From Isoetes taiwanensis (taxonomy: Eukaryota > Streptophyta > Lycopodiopsida > Isoetales > Isoetaceae), in NCBI GenBank assembly GCA_021234155.1, contig JAJEKV010000001.1:1549927-1613926 (forward strand): a stretch of DNA of 64,000 nt. The letters are read 5' to 3'. Of the stretch, positions 47,118 through 58,100 are shown in pieces. Position numbers and translations under genes: made by a program. The first letter of the stretch is position 1. Every line of letters starts with the position of its first letter. A model generated the notes under the pieces. It searched no databases and was not told the origin of the DNA. It saw nothing but the letters and a program-made list of their open reading frames with translations.

Positions 47118-47465
47118 CTACAGTAGCAATGTAGGAAAATATCTCTTTCTGTTTATGGATATGGTCATGTAGTCTGGCATGCGAGCAGCTCTATTTTCTA
47201 AATACTTGTCGATGTTTAAAATATCATTCAGTGCTGCACAAAGGGCTGGTCTCGGTGCAAAGTACCCTATGCATGGGGGGAGTTCTACCAGTGAAGGGCC
47301 TATCTTGGCATGGAATTCAGTCATGATATCTTGGTAGAATGGTGTGGCGTTTATGGTAGTATCCACATCAGTCTCCTTTTGAAAAATAGTAAAGATCGAG
47401 TTGATATCAGCCTCAGCCACATGAGCAGTGGCGCTGTACCATCGCCTGAATGATGAAGTGGCCAT
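47118..47465 (-). CDS. Small ORF in leader of the minus-strand gypsy element
   Basis: 115 codons starting MATSSFRRWYSATAHVAEAD, with PSLVELPPCIGYFAPRPALC in the middle. It has no stop or obvious break. I do not recognise it. The plus element lacks this part because its 5' end is gone, so there is no second copy for comparison. It could be the first part of the gag precursor or a separate accessory ORF. Confidence 0.45.
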   Translation of the reverse strand: MATSSFRRWYSATAHVAEADINSIFTIFQKETDVDTTINATPFYQDIMTEFHAKIGPSLVELPPCIGYFAPRPALCAALNDILNIDKYLENRAARMPDYMTISINRKRYFPTLLL

Positions 47466-47749
47466 AGTGCTGATGTAGATGGGGTTAACAAACAGATATA
47501 TGAGCGCCTTTGGGAGCTGGAAGATTGCCTTGGAGTGAGGAGTGATAGTGTAGGATGCAAATGAGGGTGGTGGTCATATTTATAGGCAGAACCCTAATTT
47601 GAGGAATTTTTAGGGTTTGGAAATGTCTATTACTTCAAGGTCCTACTAGGTATTTGATAGGTAATCTAGGTTTAAAAGTACATCTTAATGATCCTATTGC
47701 AACAAATTTCATCTAATTTGGAGGTAGTTGGGGTGAGTCAGGGCTATTT

Positions 47750-48620
47750 TACTCGAACCACTCACACAGTGCGCGAGTCGAGGTGCAATCCTCTCTGTTT
47801 TAGCCCAGTCCTCCTCATTCTCCTCCTCTTCCCTATTGCCCTGATTCTCTGGGTTCTCTTGGTTATCAGGGTCTTATTGTTATTCTTCTTGGTCCTGATG
47901 CTGCTCTTCATCCTCCTGAGCGTTTGGGTTTGTGTTTAGACTTTCTTCATCTCTGGCTCGCTCTCAAGCCTTCCTTCGCCTTCTGTTCTGCTCCAAGAAG
48001 TTGGAGGCTTGTGGATCCTCTGGCATAACCACTCGAGGAGTTTGTTTGGTGAAGGCCATATTTTGAAATAAGTCGATCGTCTTCTGAGTGCCTAGAAATT
48101 GCCTTCTTGGTCGGAGAGTAGCAAGCTGGAGGAGTATGTTGAAAATGAAGAACCCTAAGGGTCTATTTATAGGTCTGGGAATTTTAGGGTTTCGAGCTGC
48201 AATTTCACTTTATACCATTAGTGTTTGCTAGATTAAGACATTAGATTCTTTTAGACAAAAAGTATTGCTACCACTCACACAGTGCGCGAGAGGCACTTTT
48301 AAAACTTTTGAAAAGGCTCTGGGCGCACTCTATGAGGGGTTACTCCGTTTTGGGTCCCATAGGCCAATTGATCTCCATGGACGATAAAAAATTTTCTCTA
48401 CTTTATTTTTTATTTTCTAAACAGTTTCTTAGTGTTAGAACATGCTTTCCTGGCTTAAATTTAAATTTTAAGCTATCCCAGCTATCAGATTACTCTAATC
48501 ATGCATCTTTCTAGGTCAAAATTGGTCAAACACGTACAATGCCCGAGAGCCTTGTTCAAAAAATTTGAAAATGCCTTGGGCGCACTTTGTGAGGGGTTGC
48601 TCTCTAATGGCCAGAATTTT
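47750..48620. repeat. Dispersed repeats in the gypsy leader
   Basis: CACTCACACAGTGCGCGAG occurs near 47758 and 48273. A longer block (GCGCGAGAGGCACTTTTAAA ... GGGCGCACT(C/T)T(A/G)TGAGGGGTT) near 48285-48345 recurs in diverged form near 48538-48600. Confidence 0.6.
47860..48059 (-). pseudogene. First leader ORF of the minus-strand gypsy element
   Basis: Starts at 48059 with MAFTKQTPRVVMPEDPQASN, reaches a stop after NRRRRKA, and continues in frame as a Glu/Gln/Asn-rich run (NAQEDEEQHQDQEE). Shared MA- start and position suggest a translated leader. Low complexity makes family assignment impossible. Confidence 0.4.
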
Positions 48621-48796
48621 CAGGGTTTCGACTATTTCTTCTCTAATTAACATTATCTTACTTTATTGTTCTAAGGATTGAATTTTTTTTTCCCCAATTT
48701 TTGAGGTTCATGCTTGAGTTATTCCCAAGGCTGAAGGTCTACTGTTAGTCCTATTAGGGAAATGGTCAGTGCCTGATCTTGGTCTACCAAGATCAT

Positions 48797-48809
48797 GGCT
48801 CTGATACCA
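48797..48809 (-). other. Primer-binding site of the minus-strand gypsy element
   Basis: Minus-strand TGGTATCAGAGCC one base past the LTR end, the initiator-Met tRNA type, as at 445-457. Confidence 0.85.
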
Positions 48810-48810
48810 T

Positions 48811-50243
48811 TGTGACGTCCTCTACGATGCTCCCATCGTATTGGAAGGCATAGATCATTCCCCTGGCAGCCAAGCTGGCAGAGGCCGTCCACCTAACACC
48901 AATCCTTTAGCAATGGATCGATGAGGAAGAATGGACGTGTCATTTGTCCCGTCTTCCCTCGAGACCATCCTAGCTGCAAAAGCGTAAATAACCGTAAGCA
49001 CATGACATCAAATGCAAACAGAGCCACTTGAAGTGTGGCTATACCATAGCATATATGTATAAGCACATCAACAAGATCATCATCACATGGAGATCCTACC
49101 CAAGGCTCAGACTCCAGAGTATTGGTAGACGGCTTGGATCTCCAGAAGCCATTGCAGACAGAATTCATGAGAGTAGATTGGGCTGGCATAGGAATGTGGC
49201 TGTTGGGTAGTCCTCTCCATCCGCCCTTCCTGTGTACACTTTGCAAAATAGGTTGAAGAGTCTTGGGACTGGACCATAGCCTGCCGGGTGCGTAACTAAG
49301 GGAACTACTACTGAGTTTCGTCTCCCCTGCCCTGATGAGGCAGGAAGGGGATCAGCCCCTCTAGAAGCATGCATGCCCATCACAGGTGGCTAGAGGGCCA
49401 CTGTCCCTCTTCGACTTGAACCTCATTGAAGGTGACTCATCACCCAAGAGATGTCGAGCTTATGCCTTGCCCACACGCAGTGGCAAGCCATTAAGCCTAG
49501 CCTGCTAAGATCCCTGGTAGGCTTTACACAGCAGAGGGATCAGTATGTAATGGGACAAGTCTTCCTTATTCCACCAGTCTAGCCCCGCCACTCACAACCA
49601 GGCGGGCTCTTGTACACAGGCCACATGAATTGGGAATTAATGCGGCTATCTAGATACATCTACTACTGAAGGTTTCAGGGTCTCTACCCCCCTTCCCAAT
49701 ACACAGGATTGCACATAGAATAGAACATCATCATCAAAGAACTGAAATACTGAATAATACCATGCTATCCTAGCTCATTGCCGGGCTAAAAGTCGGCATT
49801 GCACAACAGAATCACAGGTTACCTGATCCCTAGCTTCCTCCTGCTCCTCGAATCGCGTCCATGCTTTCGTTTGGGTTGAGGCAACTATTCCTGGGAGATC
49901 TGTTATGCAAAGGCGACTTGATGGCGCCTGGCAATGCGAACTAGCAACTTGGCTTGGCCGGAATGGCACAAAGAAGCCAAAATGCGAAAATGAAAAAGGT
50001 TTAGGGTTTTCCCTTTTGTTCCTTTTACATGACCTTTTAGGTTTAGGTTAGAAGGGACAAATGGGGTTTTGCCATGAGACAAAGGGGTTTAATTGCATAT
50101 GTTTAATAGACATGTGCAACATACGAGGTTGCCCCCTAGGAGCAACCCTTTACGGCTCTCAAGTACTTGTCAAGGTGACATGTACGCGTGACGTGGCAGT
50201 ATAATATACGTATTCAGACTGTATATTATGCCGGAACATCACA
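48811..50243 (-). repeat. 5' LTR (copy C) of the minus-strand gypsy element
   Basis: 1,433 bp, minus strand from TGTGATGTTCCGGCATAATA to TGGGAGCATCGTAGAGGACGTCACA-like end. Diverged in U3 from copies A and B but shares their downstream half (for example AATGCGGCCTGTG(C/T)ACAAGAG). The full copy shows what the truncated 3' copy at 44042 has lost. Confidence 0.85.
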
Positions 50244-52004
50244 ATAACCCTTGTAATACATGTACCTAATATAAGTATAGAGGTATACATAGCCCTCCAT
50301 CACCCTATATTAATATTATTCTAACTTTTGCTCTTTCGTAAGCAATTGGCAATTTGCTCTTCCAAAATAAATAGGTTGCCCATTACGCACCATTGATACA
50401 GTGTAAAACTGGCTCTTCCAATATTGGTGGAGGACAAGCTTTTCCTTACTAGAAGATAAATCGAGTTTTGATTTAGGTTTTTTGTAAGTAGGCTTGATCT
50501 TCAATCATGATTTGCCACAAAGCAAAGGGAGGGGCACATTTTGGTCTAATGGGGATTGCACCTGAATGGGAATGACTACCGTTTTGTGCCTTCATTTCAC
50601 ATATATAGCAAACTTAAAAATCAAGGTGAAGCGCCTAATGGGGATGTGCCCTTAGGCTTATAGGAAAAACCTTTAAGATTTTTGAAATGGATGACACTAA
50701 GCAATTTATTTCAATACATTTTTGCCTTCATAATAGCCGTGAACTTACATGTGTTGAAGATTCTAGTAGAGCATATGGTGAAAGAACTTGGACCAATCTA
50801 CCTCAGCACCATTGCCTATGTGTAATTTTAAAAGTTGGACACCAACAGGCCTCGAGATATGATACACTAGAAAGTTCTGAGACCCCTATCTTTTATCAAT
50901 TTTTTTCTTTCAAAATCAAGGCAAGGCTAGATCCCGAGTATGGACCCTTATAGTATTCCCGTTGATCTGGGTTGGTTGGAGCAGAGCAATCTGCCCTGCA
51001 GGTTAGATTCCTCCATCGCCATTGTTATGCTAAAAAATATCTACCTTGCTATAGGGTTTTGATTCCTGCACTGCCATTGTTCTACTGGAAACAATCTTCC
51101 TTCCCACTTCTATAGCATCAATACCCCTATAATTAAAACCAAAGTAGAATCTTATGGCCCGCAACATTTTGGATTTTTTTTTATAACCCATATAAGAGTT
51201 GGAGAGAAATATGTATAGGAAAGAAAACATGCACATGAACTAAGAATGGTTTCAGCCTACAGAAAACTGAATTATGAAGCCATCAAGCTTGGTAATGTAG
51301 AAACTATAGCCCTTGTGCAACAAATTATACTAGGCATTTCCTTCTTGTACAAAAGGATGAAAGAGTTATAGGCCATTTATTGATTTGGATGGCGTTCTTA
51401 GATTTGGATGCAAAAAGGATAATCAAAACTTGGGTTATCAAAGCCAATAAATGGCCTACAAATCTTTCAAATTAAATGCTAGCACGTTGCACAAGAGCTC
51501 CATTTCTGTGATTACCATGCTAGTGACTTCAGATTGTGATTGCTGGTAATCATGGTTCAGTTTCCTTAATTGATGCTAGCTGAAGGGCTAAACATGCACA
51601 TTAATTATTGGATTAATCAATTCAGAAAACAACTTCATGCATTGAATGGTGGTCTTGGAAAAGTATTAAGCCAAGGTATATGGTTTTCTCTATCTAAACT
51701 AATTGGTCATTCTCTTTGATTTGTAAGAGGAGATCCCATTCATTTCCGTGAGAGTTTGAACTAGCAGATACTGATTTGAACCTTAGCTTGGTTGATTGAA
51801 TTCATAAAAGCAAGGACAAATGCTCTTGAGAAGCTTGTATTATATGCTAAAAATTGTCATTAGAGGTGCTCAACTGCTTAGGATATTCAGGGGTTATTAT
51901 TCTAGGGTAGGATATGCAAATCTTCAGCTGTTGCAGATGCCCAAGTAGCATGAAATTGTTTTTATGACCAAATTTTACCTATGGTTATACCTACAAGAAA
52001 TTTA
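50244..52004. other. Intergenic, no gene recognised
   Basis: Short, overlapping frames only. No domain or repeat identified. The left end of the Helitron may lie within the right part of this stretch. Confidence 0.4.
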
Positions 52005-52028
52005 TCGCGGCGGCCAAGGCCGCCGCGA
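52005..52028. repeat. GC-rich perfect hairpin
   Basis: TCGCGGCGGCC and GGCCGCCGCGA pair over 11 bp with a 2-base AA loop. AAGAAAT and ATTTCTT flank it on either side as a looser outer stem. The left flank reads CTACAAGAAATTTA, like a CACTA transposon end (CACTACAAGAAA). Confidence 0.75.
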
Positions 52029-52047
52029 ACATTTCTTTTGTCCAACC

Positions 52048-52147
52048 CGATGCAAAAGAACTTTTGAGATAAGTCGAATAGATCTCAGTTCTGCACACGA
52101 TGCAAAAGAACTTTTGAGATAAGTTGAATAGATCTCAGTTTTGCACA
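52048..52147. repeat. 50-bp tandem repeat, two units
   Basis: Units 52048-52097 and 52098-52147, beginning CGATGCAAAAGAACTTTTGA, differ at two C/T positions. Confidence 0.8.
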
Positions 52148-52282
52148 TGCTTGAGGTGCAAGAGAACATGCAGGAGTTGAACCTGCATTATTGCCGTATG
52201 TTTTGTGCCCGAGGAGGATAGATAGGTGCTATAACCGACTACCATGGGATTTCCATTATTGTGTGTCACGTCTCTTCTTTTG

Positions 52283-52595
52283 GCATCCGATGATGACCCG
52301 GTGGTTTTGGGCCTAGGTGGGGATTGCCCATTACCGACGGCTTGACCACTAGGCTGTTACCGCGATGGACATTTATTTTATTTTATTTTTGCATCCGATG
52401 ACAGTCAGCGGGATATGGCTTTTGGATGGGGGTCACCCATTACCAATAGCTTGACCACTAGGTTATTACTGTTCTTTTCATTTATTTTTTGCATCTAATG
52501 ACAGTCAGTGGGTTTTGGGCTTTGGATAGGGGTCACCTATTACCAATAGCTTGACCACTAGGCTGGCATCACGATGGCTATTTATTCTATTCCTT
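52283..52595. repeat. Minisatellite, three units of about 100-108 bp
   Basis: Units start at 52283, 52391 and 52491 with GCATC(C/T)(G/A)ATGA and share CATTACC(G/A)A(C/T)(G/A)GCTTGACCACTAGG. Copies differ at many positions, so the array is old. Located downstream (3' side) of the Helitron coding region. Confidence 0.8.
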
Positions 52596-52691
52596 TGTTG
52601 CCTTTCTTTTCAATTCCTCAAAGCAAAAAAAAATGAATGAGAGGGAATCCCATGGTAATCAGATAGCACGTCATCTATCGTATGGGCAGGG

Positions 52692-52697
<6 letters not shown>

Positions 52698-52728
<31 letters not shown>
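52698..52728. repeat. Poly(T) run, 31 bases
   Basis: Uninterrupted T run; on the minus strand it is poly(A), downstream of the helicase coding. Length may be unreliable in assembly. Confidence 0.8.
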
Positions 52729-52729
<1 letters not shown>

Positions 52730-52900
52730 TCTTTGGCATACCTTATCTGAATAACTTTCGAATAGCGTCATCTATAGAAGAGGACTGAAGAAGTCGTCTA
52801 TACCTGTCTAAGTAGTCGTCAGAGAAAACACACGTTAGCACAATTTGTTCCAGACAATTTGTCTGGAGATAAGAGGATCATCACATCACATGGTACCTGT

Positions 52901-53102
52901 GAAAGGCAAAGGACATACCTTACTTAAAGTTCAACTTCTTTCCGACGATACACTGCTACATCATCTTTTGTAAACTGTACAATACCATACATATGAAAGG
53001 CAGAGGACATACCTTACTTGAAGTTTAACTCCTTGCAGACGATACACTGCTACATCATCCTTTGTGAACACTACAAAGAAGAGCTAAAAAAGTACCTTAT
53101 TA
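52901..53102 (-). repeat. 94-bp repeat duplicating the helicase end
   Basis: Units start at 52901 and 52995 with GAAAGGCA(A/G)AGGACATACC; a third, partial match (ACCTTATTAACAGAGGAGC to TATAGACGATA) covers the real end of the helicase frame. On the minus strand each copy carries a CGTCTG(C)AAGGAGTT-like stretch echoing the coding for VYKELL, followed by GTAAGGTATGT. Confidence 0.65.
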
Positions 53103-53729
53103 ACAGAGGAGCTCCTTATAGACGATATTTTTGGTACGCCTCGATGTGTTCTCTGGTGAGAGGAGGATGAGTGCGTCTTCTCTCTTCCGCATGCGAGTAA
53201 GAGCCGTGTATAACTGGCCATGTGCAAATACATCGGTACGTAGGTCAATGACAACGCGATCCAATGTCAGCCCCTGGCAGCTATTGAAGGTGGTCGAATA
53301 AGATAAACGGAGTGGCAATTGTCGTCTGTGAATTGTCCATGGCCGGTTCTCTGGTTGATAGAAAAAGTCAGTTCTGGAAATCGGGTATGTACATGCATCG
53401 TCCTCGGATGCCTCGTCTAGTACCTTCACCATGACAAATTTTGCGTGCATTGACACGACCATAACTCTCGCATTTTTTACCAAACCCTTTTCCATATCCA
53501 ACCGTTTCATAATGCGGCATATGGCCCCTACTTTAAGCTTCAGCTCATGGTTGGGTATTCCGGAATGTGTGAAGTTATTAAGGAAATCAGAGGTTGCATA
53601 AGGGTGGTCGCGTATGATTTCATCTTGCTCGGTGATGTGGTCATGACTATAATACGATTTGTCAGGACTAGGAACTCTACCAAGAATACGATCATTGAAG
53701 CTATCAACACTCTTGTTAATTGTCGACAA
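53100..53729 (-). pseudogene. Helitron helicase, C-terminal part
   Basis: 209-codon frame with PNHELKLKVGAICRIMKRLD, then LPLRLSYSTTFNSCQGLTLD (motif with N-S-C-Q-G-L-T) and VFAHGQLYTALTRMRKRED, the last conserved helicase motifs of the PIF1 family in Helitrons. It is separated from the N-terminal part by about 135 bases with frameshifts. Stop at 53100-53102. Confidence 0.85.
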
Positions 53730-53864
53730 TGTATTTCGTGTCTTACATGAAATTGGATTTCGCAGTATGTCACATGGATATAAAAATTCAATGCTATCTT
53801 CTAAATATATCTAGTGAGACTGTCGGGTCCTCCCAATTTTCTCCTATGTGATCGACGAAACGTA

Positions 53865-55001
53865 TTAGTTCAGGGTCAGCTGCGTTATCGGCTCTTCCAA
53901 TCTCATTACACGAAAAGTTTGCCACAATGATGAGGATTTTATGGATGCATTATATGCTACATTTCTACCCCCTCCCTTTACAACAGGCGCGACTTGTCTA
54001 AAATCTCCAGAAGCAATGAAATGCTTGCCTCCAAAGGGAAGATTGTTCCTGCATAGTCGTTGTAATAGATGATGGGTACTTTCTATGACAGCTTTATTGG
54101 CCATTGGAAATTCATCCCAGATGATGACCTTAGCTGCAATGAGTAGATCCGCTGCTCCAGAATCATGTTCTATCATTGAATGAAGCCCTGCGTTATTTTC
54201 TTCTACGGGGATTTGGAACAACGAGTGGGCTGTTCGTCCTCCTGGGTATTGGAGACCTGCTAATGCTGTCGTACCGCATGGAAGAACTATACCTTGGTTG
54301 CCGCGTATCAATAGGCATATGCAATTTAGAAGGAATGTTTTACCTCTGCCGGCCTTTCCATCGATGAACAAAGGTTGGTTGCTTTCTAGGGATTCAAGCC
54401 ATTCCCGAACGAAACTATATATCTTCCGTTGGTCATTTTTCATTATGCTCGTCATTTGCATTACTTCATCTAAGTACCGTCCATGGTCAGAAAATTTTCG
54501 CAATTCATGCATGACATCTCTTCCAAGACGAGGCTGCAGTTGGAGACCAAATGACATGATGTTGGTACTATGTTGTGTTAGAATGTTGTTGATTAAATGA
54601 AGGGATTCATTAAAAGCGATTGTTTCATCATTTGGGTACTCGTCTAACAAGTCAACACTCATTGGTACTTTGAACCTGCTCCATAGCTCAATTGCTGGAC
54701 CTTGGTCCAGCAGTAACATGGCAAAAAGAAACCGCAGCTGTGTGGGACTCAATGATAAGGAAGTAGCTTCTTCCATCACTAATATAGCCTCGTTATGTGC
54801 CGCAAGCAACCCTTCTGCCTCGGCAGCTTGCTGGTACGTTTCATATTGTTGTCCATTAACGATTTTTAGCTCATCCCATGTCCTTGCAGGGCGGTGCAGC
54901 AAAATTTGTCTCAAGTAGAATGCCTCTCCCACTCGAGGCAATAGCAATCGTATTCTACAAACTATTGGCTGCCTCACTCTTTTCTTCACTATATTGGTCA
55001 C
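53865..55001 (-). pseudogene. Helitron helicase, N-terminal part
   Basis: 378-codon frame. Residues near the start have GEAFYLRQILLHRPARTWDE, typical of the linker after Rep. The helicase then shows Walker A (GKAGRGKTFLLN), GTTALAGLQYPGGRTAHSLF, Walker B (KVIIWDEFPM) and GDFRQVAPVV. The helicase unwinds the strand being displaced during transposition. ATP-site residues are intact. Truncated by a stop after ITQLTLN. Confidence 0.88.
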
Positions 55002-56202
55002 GAATCCTTCTCGTTCTTGTTCTACATAGTTCCGAATGCACGTCTACCAAGGCGAGAATTGAAGCGCTATCAATGTGTGTTGTTCGTAATATTGAATGTA
55101 CGTGAGCATTATCAAACCTAGCATCTAAAGGGCGTAAAAGTATCGATCTAACAATGATCGGGTGTGCTAGGCAAATGGTAGATGTAATGGTAGACATTTA
55201 ACAGCGGGAGGACACTTATTAGTTATATCATAGGACATTGTCCTCCATGCCGCCTCCGTTGCGGATAAATACCGTGCCCTCAAGTAATCCTGTATGTCAT
55301 CCTTGGGAGGTCTTTTAGGAACTTGATCAGATGAAATGTTCTCTGATGACCCATTTATGGTACTCTTCGTTACTGATGGTTGACCCGTGACACACTCTCC
55401 TTCAGTATTGTTTCTCGACGAGCTTTCTGCAGGTTCTTCATGCTGATTGCTTAATGACGACGGTATGAATGACGAATGCCTCTCTTGGGTAACTCGAAAG
55501 CTGCCGCTGTCGAATCCTTTATATATGTATCCATAAAGATATGAGAATATATGTACTGTAGATGCTATATCCACCATAATGTGGCAATCCAATTCATGGG
55601 CGGGGAATGCATTATATGGCACCACCCATACATCATCTATAGTTCTTCTCCTATCTTTGGACGGACATAACCCTTTGAGTCGAGATATGTCGTTGGAGTG
55701 ATATCCTTCCGGATATTTGTAGCAATAGGTTCGCCATCCCGTGAAACATCTATGAGTATGCTTATGAATCATAAAATTTTGAACTTGCCCTCGAAGGACT
55801 GGATCTGCAGGTAATTCGGCGGAGATGATCTCATCGATGCACTCAACAGGTATCTCAGGCTCGGATCGGAGGACGAGGGGGGAATGGGGCAATCCGCGTT
55901 TTTGAAATTCTATGACAGTTATTACATATGATATCTGCTGAAAAAACTTATGAAGGAGCTCTTTTAATCATTTGTAATCTTCCACGGAAACAACGAACCA
56001 CAATCATAGGGACATCGATGCATTACGGTCCAGCTCTCGGTGTGTCCTTTATTTCGTGCCAATCGGTATTTGTCGTCATAGTGATAAACAAAGTTGGATG
56101 CCCTTTGGCTCTAGATAGAGCTAATGCATCGACAACCTGAAACGAGAACACCATCGTTGGCTTCCTAAAAGGGCGATGGCAAAGACAACGTCGATTCGGT
56201 CA
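55001..56202 (-). pseudogene. Helitron Rep region, damaged
   Basis: Minus-strand fragments in several frames. Near 56100 one frame reads GHPTLFITMTTNTDWHEIKD (in active elements G-x-PDLFITFTCNPKW). At 55892-55167 EFQKRGLPHSPLVL stands where the HUH motif (H-A-H) of Rep should be, so the second histidine is lost. VVPYNAFPAHELDCHIMVDI and YLYGYIYKGFDSG follow, the region of the catalytic tyrosines. Then DDIQDYLRARYLSATEAAWR and PLHLPFA. The strand-cleaving function is therefore lost. Confidence 0.75.
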
Positions 56203-57288
56203 TCATTTTCGCTCTGAATAATCCTCGTCATATTGTATTCTTCTATTGCGAAATGCCGGCGTTCTAAAGTAGTTCAATCGAGCATCCTCGACTCTTGAGT
56301 ACATATCTACCAAGTATTCCCCACATAGACGACCAAGTTGGATGAATCGGTCTTCATGTAGCAATCTGGTCCTGTACCATTGCAATTGTGTAAGACCATG
56401 TTCGTTCCCGAGTCCCCAACCAATTGTACCATGCGGGAATATGAGAGGATATTGCAATGGCTCATACATAGGATCAAGTATGTTCACAAAGGTTGGTTCA
56501 CCTTCGTTTCGCACCCAAAAACCAGCTACTCTAGGTGCAATGTCAGCTGTATTGTTAACATCCACGATAGCTGCGATATCATCACTAGCAGTTGCTCCTT
56601 GTACAGTTATATATGCGGACGGCATGCGCATGCTTCCCATCGTTCGAAGGTTTCGAATAAAGGGATTTACTTGATCAAGAACTGAACCTACGATACCGAT
56701 CCATTGAAATGGCACGCTTTGAGCTCGAGCTTGTGTGTACCTCTCTGACTCATCATATATGTACCAATGTATTGGATGGCCGGTTTCTCCACTAGGGCGT
56801 AGTCGATGATATGTTCGACCTGTTATGGTTACGGATGAAGGAAAATCTAAATCTACAAATTTACCACTTACTCCAAGTACACTAAAGCAGAATAATCTAT
56901 TCACCTTTCTTGCTAGTTTTGCAAATTCTGGTATGTTGTAGAGATCATATAGTCTTTGCAGAATAGGAGGCAATGGCGGCAATAGCCATCTTCCTTCATT
57001 ACAACGAAGCCATTTCTTTCAACATTTAACAATGGAATTTGACAATAAGTGCATCTCTTATTCCATATACACATAGCATATATGCGATTTATTGTCAAGT
57101 TCATGCGATGTGCACAAGCTTCGCCAATGTCTTGGAAGGACTTTCTCCTCTAATCATTGGACCTTCTTCATTAGGTGTGCGATCGTATTCATGTTTGAGC
57201 AGTTTGAGTCCAAAATCTCAAGAGTTTGTGATTGTAGGCGACCTTGTTCACGCGATACTTCTACATTTGAAACTGAGCAAATAGCCTC
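56203..57288 (-). pseudogene. Helitron-like N domain and zinc-binding part
   Basis: The frame at 56982-56203 encodes LPPILQRLYDLYNIPEFAKL, then FCFSVLGVSGKFVDL, GRTYHRLRPS and DPMYEPLQYPLIFPHGTIGW, all typical of the Helitron-like N domain. Just upstream (57104-56913) is C-x2-C in RCTYCQIPLLNVERNGFV, the expected zinc-binding segment, one frame off, so a small indel lies near 56975. Confidence 0.8.
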
Positions 57289-58079
57289 TAATTGCTCTTC
57301 TCCAACCCGAGTAGAGAATGCAATATCCTTGCACGTTCTCTTGCTCTTTGCTTAATATTTCTCACAGCCAATGGGTTTTCAAGCGTTTGAGAGTTTCTAA
57401 TAGGAGAGACAATAGATGGCTCACCATGGGTTGGCTCCATAATTAATTGATTTAGCTGATGCATATTTTCTTCGGGGTTTTGAATACGACATTGATTCAT
57501 ACAACTTCTGTTCTCTTCGGCTACATTTCCATCATTTGCAACTAGGGACCGGTTATCTACAATGGAGCTCTCTATAAGTCTATCCTCAGTTAGCTTTGTA
57601 TGGCGTTCTTTGTCTATTCGTCGTATCATGTCTCTATCCTCCGCAGATAAGTTTATATAGCGTTCTACTCTTCTACGTCGTATCCTGTCCCTATCCTCCT
57701 CGGATAGGTTCGCGTAGCGTTCTCTTTCTATTTGACGTATATTCTCTCTATCCTCTTCTGGTAAGTTGGCATAACGTTCCCTTCTTTTAGATTGTATTCT
57801 TTGCATACTCTCTTTAGCCAAATCTAAGTTACACTCTTCGATCAAACTATTCAAAGTGGTACTATTATCTTGTTTACCCACAGTTGTACCTATGTGTTCT
57901 GTATTTTTTTCTTCTATTATTCTAGGTCGACGTTGTCTTGCACGCTCTCTAGTTCTTTCTCGTATCCTCTCCCTATCATCCTCGGTCAAATTTGCATAGC
58001 GCGCCCGCTCTCTCTGTCGTGCTCTCTCTCTATATCTCTCAACTAGATCTCTTTGTGCGACTCTATCACTATCATTCAT
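57288..58079 (-). pseudogene. Helitron N-terminal repeat region
   Basis: 263-codon frame of basic and acidic repeats: RERARYANLTEDDRERIRER, RRERYANLPEEDRENIRQ, ERERYANLSEEDRDRIRRR and VERYINLSAEDRDMIRR. Four or five units of about 18-23 residues, predicted long helix or coiled coil. Similar R-x-x-YANL repeats are common at the start of plant Helitron proteins. Start chosen at MNDSDR, where the frame opens. It stops at 57288 and the protein resumes in another frame. Confidence 0.75.
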
Positions 58080-58100
58080 GATTGTTTACTTTAGGTAATT

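Larger units (their letters stand above)
44042..50243 (-). mobile_element. Pol-deleted gypsy element, minus strand
   Basis: A 6.2-kb minus-strand relative of the chromovirus. It has a full 5' LTR (48811-50243), primer site, leader, gag-like ORFs and the last part of integrase with chromodomain, then polypurine tract and only 166 bases of 3' LTR (44042-44207). Canonical gag core, protease, RT, RNase H and integrase core are missing: the proline-rich ORF at 45656-45982 joins the integrase tail through a run of GACATTTGAGAC-like repeats at 45540-45580. It would depend on proteins of an intact relative. Confidence 0.8.
52030..58100 (-). mobile_element. Helitron, minus strand, decayed autonomous-type
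   Basis: Coding for a Rep/helicase protein runs on the minus strand from 58079 to 53100. Order is N-terminal repeat region, zinc-binding and Helitron-like N domain, Rep region, then PIF1-like helicase. This order is specific for Helitrons, which move by rolling-circle replication. At least four frame breaks make this copy inactive. The termini were not identified: no 5' TC end or 3' hairpin plus CTRR that I could defend. Bounds given are the coding region plus the 3' repeats. Confidence 0.8.

Noticed and set aside
52005..52060. Hairpin at 52005-52028 as the Helitron 3' terminus
   Set aside because: On the minus strand the hairpin is followed by TAAATTTCTTGTAGG with no CTRR within the usual distance, so the terminus cannot be called.
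52283..52595. CRISPR-like array
   Set aside because: Three diverged units without separate unique spacers, no cas genes, and plant nuclear context; an ordinary minisatellite.
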